Assembly (NCBI GenBank): GCA_036278835.1
Contig: DASUKH010000033.1
Coordinates: 1-5,747 of the forward strand
Length of the DNA: 5,747 nucleotides
Source of the DNA: DATARH01 sp036278835
GTDB taxonomy: Bacteria; Pseudomonadota; Alphaproteobacteria; ATCC43930; CGMCC-115725
Reading direction: 5' to 3'
Position 1 is the stretch's first letter, and every line of letters begins with the position of its first letter. Below are positions 1-5,200 of this stretch, one piece after another. Below the pieces are notes generated by a model. The model saw only the letters and a program-made list of their open reading frames with translations. It had not been told where the DNA came from and ran no database searches. Position numbers and translations under genes: made by a program.

Positions 1-1
1 C

Positions 2-385
2 GCGCAATACAATCTCGGTATCCTGTACGACAACGGCCTGGACGATAACGGCTATGCCGTCACCGGGAACCGGCCGCAGGCGGTGCGATGGCTGTTGGCC
101 GCGGCCGAGCAAGGCCTGCCTCGTGCTCAGGTCAAGCTCGCGGAAGTTTATGCCGACGCGCCCGACAAATCGGGGGGCGGGGCAACCGCGGCCGGATGGT
201 TCCTCCTCTCAGCGCTCGGCTTGAGCGGCGTACATCTGCACCGGGCTCGATCAGGATACGAGCGCATCGCCTCGCACTTGACCCCGGTGCAAATCGCTGA
301 GGCCGAACGCTTTGCGCAAGAATGGACGCCGAAGCCGCCGGGGCATCTTTTACCGGAACATGTCGATGGAGGAGGCCTCCAATGA
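2..385 (+). CDS. Sel1-like repeat protein, C-terminal part (5' end outside window)
   Basis: The frame is open from the first bases of the window, so the gene begins upstream; an internal GTG at 83 is not the start. The translation begins with AQYNLGILYDNG, then AVRWLLAAAEQG and AQVKLAEVYADA. These are the A-x-x-x-L-G-x-x-Y and A-x-x-W-x-x-x-A-A-x-x-G signatures of Sel1 (SLR, TPR-like) helical repeats, and about two repeats are visible. The last 45 residues (LTPVQIAEAERFAQEW, then a Pro-rich tail) match the usual C-terminal helix of bacterial Sel1 proteins. The family acts as a protein-protein scaffold, often in the envelope; partner and compartment cannot be told here because the N-terminus is missing. 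The stop overlaps the next start as ATGA, which indicates translational coupling to the small genes downstream. The family call is secure; the specific role is unknown. Confidence 0.9.
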   Translation, partial: AQYNLGILYDNGLDDNGYAVTGNRPQAVRWLLAAAEQGLPRAQVKLAEVYADAPDKSGGGATAAGWFLLSALGLSGVHLHRARSGYERIASHLTPVQIAEAERFAQEWTPKPPGHLLPEHVDGGGLQ

Positions 386-480
386 AGGTCTGGTTCGTTC
401 CGCCGATCGTGATCCCGATCCTGATCGCCGTGACTTTCGTGTGCTACGTCTCGCTTCGCGCCTTCGTCAGGGGAAGCTGA
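382..480 (+). CDS. 32-residue single-helix membrane peptide
   Basis: This is a very short gene starting in the ATGA overlap with the Sel1 stop. It has a near-perfect Shine-Dalgarno sequence, GGAGGAGG at 368-375, six bases before the ATG. The product starts MKVWFVPPIVIPIL. Residues 4-25 form one hydrophobic helix containing three prolines (P7, P8, P12), and a basic tail with R26 and R30 follows. By the positive-inside rule the C-terminus would be cytoplasmic. The strong ribosome binding site and the tight packing (stop at 478-480, next ATG at 483) are what make this a gene rather than a chance ORF. I do not recognise the family. Small subunits or regulators of membrane complexes have this size and shape, but that is only an analogy. 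Confidence 0.7.
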   Translation: MKVWFVPPIVIPILIAVTFVCYVSLRAFVRGS

Positions 481-482
481 CG

Positions 483-728
483 ATGGCCGATGATCCCGAC
501 GAGGCATTGCTCGTCCGCAACATGATCGACGTACACGGCGCGGAGGCTGCCGTCATCGCGCGGGGGAATGCCCGAGACGCGGCTGTGGCCGGACAGGCGG
601 CGCAGGCGAAGTCGTGGATCAGGGTGCTCGGGATCATCCAGCGGCAACAGGCCGATAAATGGGCCCCGCCCCCGAAACAGCTTGAACCTCGTTCGACTCT
701 GCCTTCCGTAAGCCCAACCAAAGGATGA
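483..728 (+). CDS. 81-residue soluble hypothetical protein
   Basis: The start chosen is ATG 483, because AGGGGAAG at 469-476 lies six bases upstream and because the frame before it runs through the two preceding genes. The product begins MADDPDEALLVRNMIDVHG. An Ala-rich helical section (residues 20-42) and an amphipathic stretch, SWIRVLGIIQRQQADKW, follow, then a Pro-rich tail (APPPK...). There is no signal peptide or membrane helix, so it is probably cytoplasmic. It lies two bases after the 32-residue peptide gene and its stop overlaps the next ATG (ATGA at 725-728), placing it firmly inside the operon. I cannot assign a function or a named family. Its even, GC-rich codon use is like that of its neighbours and supports a real gene. 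Confidence 0.72.
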   Translation: MADDPDEALLVRNMIDVHGAEAAVIARGNARDAAVAGQAAQAKSWIRVLGIIQRQQADKWAPPPKQLEPRSTLPSVSPTKG

Positions 729-934
729 CCGCGATGTATATTTCACTGGAAAACAGCAGCACGCGCGGCTTCAAGAAATGGTCGGATGCTCACCCGCCGG
801 GCAACGACGACGATAACGATTCCGGCGGAGCCACGCCGATCGCCCTTACCGAACCGCCCTGCGAGGACCGCGCAGCAGTGGAAGAGCCGCCGCATCATCC
901 CTGGCTCGTGCCGGGGGTCGGTCAATCGCTGTGA
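725..934 (+). CDS. Small acidic hypothetical protein (69 residues, or 66 from the second ATG)
   Basis: The first ATG (725) overlaps the preceding stop as ATGA. A second in-frame ATG at 734 is better placed for the AAAGGA at 719-724, so the true product may begin MYISLENSSTRGFKKW. The protein is hydrophilic, with an acidic patch (NDDDND, residues 27-32) and a Pro-rich C-terminal half (EEPPHHPW). No membrane segment is present and much of it is probably disordered. The stop at 932-934 overlaps the next GTG start. Overlap on both sides argues for a real coupled gene, but the low complexity means it could also be poorly conserved. Function unknown. Confidence 0.55.
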   Translation: MTAMYISLENSSTRGFKKWSDAHPPGNDDDNDSGGATPIALTEPPCEDRAAVEEPPHHPWLVPGVGQSL

Positions 935-1269
935 CGCGCATCTCGGCGGGAACGGAATACGCGGGGCGGCAAAATTTCGAGAGGCGGCGCGAGCCAGACG
1001 GCGACAACCGACTGCTGGGAAAGCCTTCTGTCTCTGCCTGGGCGATCGTCGCAATGTTGGCGTTGGTCGCTGTCATCGGGTTCGGGGCGCTCGGGGGACG
1101 CGCCCACACCAGCACGGATGGGCTGCGCATTTTCAATTCTGGACACGATGCGACATGCTCCGTCGTAGGCGGCACGCGTCCCGGCCAATGCCAAGTGCAA
1201 GGTTCAAGCCCACCCGAAGGTCTCAGCAAGACCGGGCATCACCAAGACAATACTGGGGACCAAGAATAG
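931..1269 (+). CDS. 112-residue single-pass membrane protein of unknown function
   Basis: The start is GTG at 931 in a GTGA overlap with the previous stop. The only purine-rich sequence upstream (GGGGG at 913-917) is too far for a good Shine-Dalgarno, so translation probably depends on coupling. The product has a basic, polar N-terminal region (residues 1-32, including ERRRE), one clear membrane helix (about 34-55, SAWAIVAMLALVAVIGFGAL), and a polar C-terminal domain of about 55 residues. That domain contains two cysteines (C76 and C87), spaced so that they could form a disulfide if it is periplasmic. The charge distribution predicts N-in, C-out topology. It is the last gene of the compact group; no clear terminator follows. 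I do not recognise the family. Confidence 0.6.
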   Translation: MTRISAGTEYAGRQNFERRREPDGDNRLLGKPSVSAWAIVAMLALVAVIGFGALGGRAHTSTDGLRIFNSGHDATCSVVGGTRPGQCQVQGSSPPEGLSKTGHHQDNTGDQE

Positions 1270-1521
1270 GGCCGTGCCCATCGGAGTGCTCGGTTCGTTA
1301 TGTAAATTCAGAATGAGTCGGTGCCCTGTCCATGGGCGACAGCGGGATGCCGGCGGCGAGCGTTATCGCGTCGCGCGGGTCGTCGGCGAGAGAATGCGGG
1401 ATGCCAATGACCACGGCTAGCGTCTCCAAGCTTCAAGTAATATAAAGCATGACATTGAAAAAACGTAGAACCACTTAATGTAGCGGCGATTACCTACCAG
1501 TAGTATGATGAGTATTTCCCG
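1270..1521. other. Intergenic spacer with an AT-rich patch
   Basis: This spacer has no convincing gene. Up to about 1420 it is GC-rich; 1441-1500 drops to 23 G/C in 60 bases, the lowest stretch I noticed in the window. It holds promoter-like words (TTGAAA at 1455-1460, TATGAT at 1504-1509), but no pair has correct spacing, so no promoter can be fixed. Short ORFs exist here: on the + strand, 35 codons at 1313-1420, and on the - strand, one reading VVIGIPHSLADDPRD and ending near 1305. Neither has a good ribosome binding site; they may be chance or gene remnants. The inverted repeat GGGC-CGT-GCCC just after the upstream operon is too short to call a terminator. Confidence 0.5.
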
Positions 1522-1869
1522 ATGGCTGACATTGACCATCGCAAGTATTATGGTAGAGTGGTGTATCTTCCTTTGTCGCTCTCAAGCGGCGAAGCGGCGG
1601 TGACACTCGCTTCGCCAGAAGCAAAAACCGGAAAGGGTACTATTCAATACATCCGGGCGCGAGCCCGCCCCGTCGCACGGCTAGCAGGGCTAACGATCGC
1701 GCTGCGCGATCGTGACACCACGCTAACTAAGGCTACTCGCCATACTACCATCCGGAGCCGGTTTACGGCGCTTCGGAATCAGCTTGCGGGGGCTGAACAT
1801 CGGCATGATGAGCTTCGCCCCCGAATTGCAATTTCACACGGCCGGCAAGCGTTGCCGGCCGTGTCGTAA
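1522..1869 (+). CDS. Doubtful 115-residue hypothetical ORF
   Basis: The ORF opens MADIDHRKYYGRVVYLPL. It is basic, and near the end (residues 80-105, FTALRNQLAGAEHRHDELR) it has a pattern compatible with a short coiled coil. In favour: it starts just after an AT-rich, promoter-like stretch and gives a sensible amphipathic helix. Against: no Shine-Dalgarno is visible before the ATG. Codon use is unlike the neighbours (AGA, several CTA, ACT, GGT and TAT codons in a GC-rich genome). Two strong inverted repeats (1693-1713 and 1836-1864) fall inside it. It could be a recently acquired gene, a decayed one, or chance. No family recognised. Confidence 0.35.
   Translation: MADIDHRKYYGRVVYLPLSLSSGEAAVTLASPEAKTGKGTIQYIRARARPVARLAGLTIALRDRDTTLTKATRHTTIRSRFTALRNQLAGAEHRHDELRPRIAISHGRQALPAVS
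1693..1713. repeat. 21-base perfect inverted repeat
   Basis: ACGATCGCGC at 1693-1702 and its exact reverse complement at 1704-1713 flank a single central T. The near-zero spacer means it would fold into a hairpin only by opening the inner pairs; as DNA it is a dyad that could bind a dimeric protein. No T-tract follows, so it is not an intrinsic terminator. A smaller stem (CGGGC-GCGA-GCCCG, 1654-1667) lies just upstream. Confidence 0.7.
1836..1864. repeat. Perfect 13-bp stem, 3-base loop hairpin
   Basis: ACACGGCCGGCAA (1836-1848) and its exact reverse complement (1852-1864) are separated by GCG. A 13-bp perfect GC-rich stem is very unlikely by chance in a window of this size. The sequence after it is GC-mixed with no run of T, so a canonical rho-independent terminator is not supported. 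It lies 73 bases before the start of the 56-residue membrane protein gene and overlaps the end of the doubtful ORF. It could be a transcript-stabilising or processing hairpin, a REP-like element or a protein-binding dyad. Confidence 0.85.
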
Positions 1870-1876
1870 ACCGGCG

Positions 1877-1894
1877 GCAGGCCGCAACGGCTGC
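1877..1894 (+). repeat. Short imperfect stem-loop in the leader of the small membrane gene
   Basis: GCAG-G-CCG (1877-1884) pairs with CGGCTGC (1888-1894), leaving one bulged G and a CAA loop. It sits between the large hairpin and the ribosome binding site at 1923-1930, and is weaker than the stem upstream. It may be part of a structured 5' leader or may be incidental in GC-rich DNA. Confidence 0.35.
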
Positions 1895-1922
1895 GATCTC
1901 CTGTCGTTCTCGCCGCCGCTAA

Positions 1923-1930
1923 AAAGGAGG
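1923..1930 (+). promoter_or_regulatory. Strong ribosome binding site
   Basis: AAAGGAGG ends seven bases before the ATG at 1938. It is among the best Shine-Dalgarno matches in the window and is the main reason for calling the 56-codon gene downstream. It also favours ATG 1938 over the in-frame GTG at 1935, which would leave only four bases. Confidence 0.8.
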
Positions 1931-1937
1931 AAACGTG

Positions 1938-2108
1938 ATGGAATTGCTTCTGGTAATCGTCCTGGTGCTGCTCCTGTTCGGAGGCGGCTTCGGCTATTAC
2001 CGCGGCGGCTATTACAGCCGCGGCGGCGGATACGGCGTCGGCGGAATCCTCGGGACCGTCCTGATTGTGCTCCTGATCGTGTGGCTGCTGCGCGGGCACT
2101 TCGGCTGA
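1938..2108 (+). CDS. 56-residue Gly/Tyr-rich small membrane protein (DUF3309-like)
   Basis: The gene encodes a tiny hydrophobic protein. It starts with a leucine/valine-rich helix (residues 2-14, ELLLVIVLVLLLF). A core of Gly, Tyr and Arg follows (residues 15-36, including GGGFGYYRGGYY and GGGYGVGG), then a second helix (37-51, ILGTVLIVLLIVWLL) and a short polar tail, RGHFG. The helix - glycine/aromatic linker - helix plan and the length of about 50 residues resemble the DUF3309 family of proteobacterial small proteins, which has no known function. Membership is inferred from layout, not from a search. It would sit in the inner membrane as a hairpin, or be anchored at both ends. The Shine-Dalgarno at 1923-1930 is excellent. 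It is preceded by hairpins and converges with the large signalling gene, 117 bases away. It is probably its own transcription unit. Confidence 0.8.
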   Translation: MELLLVIVLVLLLFGGGFGYYRGGYYSRGGGYGVGGILGTVLIVLLIVWLLRGHFG

Positions 2109-2123
2109 ACCTGATCCGGGGTG

Positions 2124-2150
2124 AGCGGGACGCGGCAACGCGTCACCGCT
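2124..2150. repeat. Stem-loop with GCAA tetraloop between converging genes
   Basis: AGCGGGACGCG (2124-2134) pairs with CGCGTC (2139-2144), one bulged A (2145) and CCGCT (2146-2150), with GCAA as the loop: 11 pairs and a GNRA tetraloop. It begins 15 bases after the stop of the small membrane gene. The next bases are AAAGGGC, so no U-tract follows on the + strand, and none follows directly on the - strand. It may protect the 3' end of the small gene's mRNA, or be the hairpin of an atypical terminator. Confidence 0.6.
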
Positions 2151-2194
2151 AAAGGGCGCCGATGGCAATCCCGTGTCCCTGGTCGTGCGATGTT

Positions 2195-2209
2195 CGGTCC
2201 CGTTTTTTT
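2195..2209 (+). terminator. Possible weak terminator T-tract in the convergent spacer
   Basis: Seven T (2203-2209) follow GGTCCCG. No strong hairpin lies directly before the run. A long-range pairing of GTCCCG with CGGGAC at 2126-2131 is possible but would compete with the local GCAA-loop stem. The position between two converging genes is where a terminator is expected, but the structure does not meet the usual standard. Confidence 0.25.
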
Positions 2210-2225
2210 CGCAAGAAGAAGAAAA

Positions 2226-5200
2226 CTATTTTTCTGGTGCTCCTGCCGCGTCAACTGCCGAATTCGTGGCGGCCGGACCATCGGCGGCCGCCATGACCAG
2301 ACGGATCAGGTCGGGAAGCGTCGCGGCGCCGGTCCTCTTCATGACCGCGGCGCGATGGTTCTCGACCGTGCGTTGGCTGATGCCGAGGTCGTCGGCGATG
2401 ATCTTGTTCGGGCGCCCCTGGACTATCAATGCCAAGACGTCGCGTTCGCGCGCCGTCAGGCGGGCGATGCGCTCGGCCGCCGTCCTGTGCCAAGCCGAGA
2501 GTTTTGTCGAATCCTGGTTGCGTTCGAACGCGCGTTCGATGCTCGCCAGGAGCTCCTCGCTACGAATCGGCTTCTCCAGGAAGTCGGCGGCACCCGCCTT
2601 TATCGCCCGGACCGCCATCGCGATATCGCCATGGCCGGTGAGCATCACAGCGGGCAGGCCGCGGCTGCCGGCCTTGAGCCGCTCGAGCAGCGCAATCCCG
2701 CCGATGCCCGGCATCAGAGCATCGACCACGAGGCACCCGTTGCGGCCGGGCCGGTCGGCCGCCAGGAACGCGTCGCCGCTGGCATAGGTCTCCACCGCAT
2801 AACCGTGTTCCTGAAGCAGTTGCTGCATCTCGTCGCGCACGTTGCGCTCGTCGTCGACGACGAAAACGGCGGGCAGCGGGCCGCCCGCCGAGACGGCCGG
2901 CTGCCGCGCGCGCTCGCGTTCCGGCGGCGCTTTCGCGGCAAGGCAGCTCTCGATCTGCTGCGTCAGCATTTCCGGTTCCGCCGGCTTGCTGAGATGCACG
3001 CAGTCGGCGTCGGTGATCCTGCGCGCCGTATCGCTTGAAATGTCGCCGGTCAGGATGATGGCCGGTATTTCGCGGTGGAGCGACTCGCGGAGCCGCAAGA
3101 CGGTTTCGGCTCCGGTCAGGCCGCCCGGCAAATTGTAATCAGCGATGACGACATCCGGCAGCAGGGCTCCTTGCGCCGCCAGCGCGAGCGCCTCGTGCGC
3201 GCCGGCGACGGCAGTCGTCCGGTGTCCCTCTCCCTTGAACAGCATCTCCAGCATCTCGCGCACCGCCGGATCGTCCTCGACGATCAGGATCGCTCCGGTC
3301 GGCCCGGCGATCGCCGCCGGCTGCCTCGCTCCGCTCCGTAGCTCGTTCTCGTTCTCTGCGACCGGCAGCTCGATCGCGAAGACCGACCCGCTGCCCAGCC
3401 AGGAGCGGACACCGATGGCATGGCCCAGCAGGTCGCAGATGCGCTTCACGATTGAAAGGCCCAGTCCAATGCCCCGGCTGCGCTCGCGGGCGGCATTATC
3501 GAGTTGATGGAACTCCTCGAAGATCGGTTCCAGCTGCCCGGCGGGAATGCCTATCCCTGTATCCCACACCTCGATGCGCAGTTTGCCGCCGCGGCGGCGG
3601 CAGCCGAGCAGGACCTTGCCTCGCTCGGTATATTTGACGGCATTGGACAGCAGGTTGCGCAGCGTCTGCTCAAGCAGGCGCGGATCGCTGCGCACCGCGA
3701 GACCGCACGGAACGACCCGCCAACTGAGCTGCTTCGTCGTCACGTGATAGGCGAACTCGGTCTTGAGACGATCGAGCATGCCATTGATCGGAAACTCGAC
3801 AATTTCCGGACGGACGATCCCCGCTTCGAGTTGATTGATGTCGAGCAGCGTGTTCAGCATGCCCGACATCGCGCTGAGCGTCTCCTCTAGCTTGGCGATC
3901 AGCCGCGCCTCGCTCTGATCCTTGGTCCTTTTTGCCAATATCCCGCGCAACAGGCTGAGCGTCTGCAGCGGTTGACGCAGATCATGGCTGGCGGCGGCGA
4001 GGAACCGCGACTTGCCGAGATTGGCCTGCTCGGCCATCCGCTTGGCGGCCTCCAGCGCCTCGCTCGCCTGCTTGCGTTCGGTGACGTCTTCGATCGTCAC
4101 CAGGATCTTCCGCGCGGCGCCGGGCTCGTCGCGAACCTCCAGCGCGCTCGCGAGCAGCGACCGCATACCCTGCGCCGGCAACTCGATGTCGATTTGATGG
4201 TCCTCGACGATTCGCTCGCCGCGCCGCAGGCGCTCGAGGAAGGCGCGCAGCGCCGCGTTCTCGAGGCAGCCGTCGTCAGCCGCGTCGAGCTGCCGACCCA
4301 CGGTCTCCTCCGGCGCGATCGAAAAGACATCGTAGAACGAGCGGCTGGCGGAGATTACGGAAAGCGCCTCGTCGAGCACGACCAGCGGCTGGCTGATCGT
4401 ATTGATGATATTGTCGGAATAGGACCGTGCCGCCTCGACTGCCCGTTCCGCCGCCTTCCTCTCGGAGATGTCGGTAAAGGTTATGACCACCCCCTCGACC
4501 CGATCGTCCTCGCCGCGATAGGGCAGGATGCGCCGCGTGTACCAGGCACCGTTGTCGGCCTCGACCTCGCGGTTCGGCGGCGCGCCGCCGGCAAGGACCC
4601 CGGCCGCGTCGGCGAGCAGCGGAGGATCGCTGATGCGGCGCGCCAGATCGGCCAAGGGTCTGCCGATGTCCGACGCGATGACGTTGAACATCGTCCTTGC
4701 GGCCGGAGTGAACAGACGGATCTCGAGATTGCCGTCGAGGAACAGCATCGCGATCTCCGAGCTGTTCATTGTGTTCCGCAAGTCGTTGGCGGTAGCGCGC
4801 TGCTGCTCGACGGTTTCGCTCAGCTGACTGTTAAGGGCAGTCAGCTCCTCATTCAGCGATTGCAGCTCTTCCTTCGAGGTTTCCAACTCTTCATTGGTTG
4901 ATTGCAGCTCCTCGTTAACCGACATCGCCTCTTCGTTGGTGGCGGTCAGCTCGTCGTTGGTCGTCTCGAGTTCGTGGATTGCATTCTCCAGCTCCTTGCG
5001 CGTGGCATCGAGCTCCTGCTCGAGTTGGGCGGCATGCGGAGGATCGACGGCTGCTTCCGCCCTCGCGGCGCCGCTTATGGGCGCGGGCTCGTCGGAAAGG
5101 CTGACCAGAAGAAATTCCTCGCCCTCGGCCGAAACCGGCTGGACCGAGATGCCGACCAGGACGGCCTCGCCGTGGCGGTCGACCCGCGCGCCGCCGACCG

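Noticed and set aside
312..482. Upstream extension of the 81-codon gene to a start at 312
   Set aside because: The extension overlaps the end of the Sel1 gene and the whole 32-codon gene and gives an Arg-rich, non-protein-like sequence; ATG 483 has its own good ribosome binding site.
786..1316. 176-codon + strand frame and several - strand frames over 743-1229
   Set aside because: They are Arg/Pro-rich shadows of the coupled 69- and 112-codon genes and lack start signals.
1313..1420. 35-codon + strand ORF and an overlapping - strand ORF in the spacer
   Set aside because: Both give plausible-looking short peptides but lack ribosome binding sites and overlap one another; there is nothing to choose between chance and remnants.
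1412..1685. CACGGCTAGC direct repeat at 1412-1421 and 1676-1685 flanking the AT-rich patch, as a possible target-site duplication
   Set aside because: Ten-base matches are expected by chance in a window of this size, and no terminal inverted repeats or transposase accompany them.
2121..3038. 305-codon open frame on the + strand
   Set aside because: It lies opposite the receiver/HTH coding region of the large - strand gene; its translation is Arg/Ala-rich with no recognisable domain. Long antisense frames are expected opposite GC-rich genes.
3972..4901. 309-codon open frame on the + strand
   Set aside because: It is antisense to the PAS and coiled-coil coding region, and its leucine/glutamine pattern mirrors the heptads on the other strand. 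No domain or ribosome binding site supports it.
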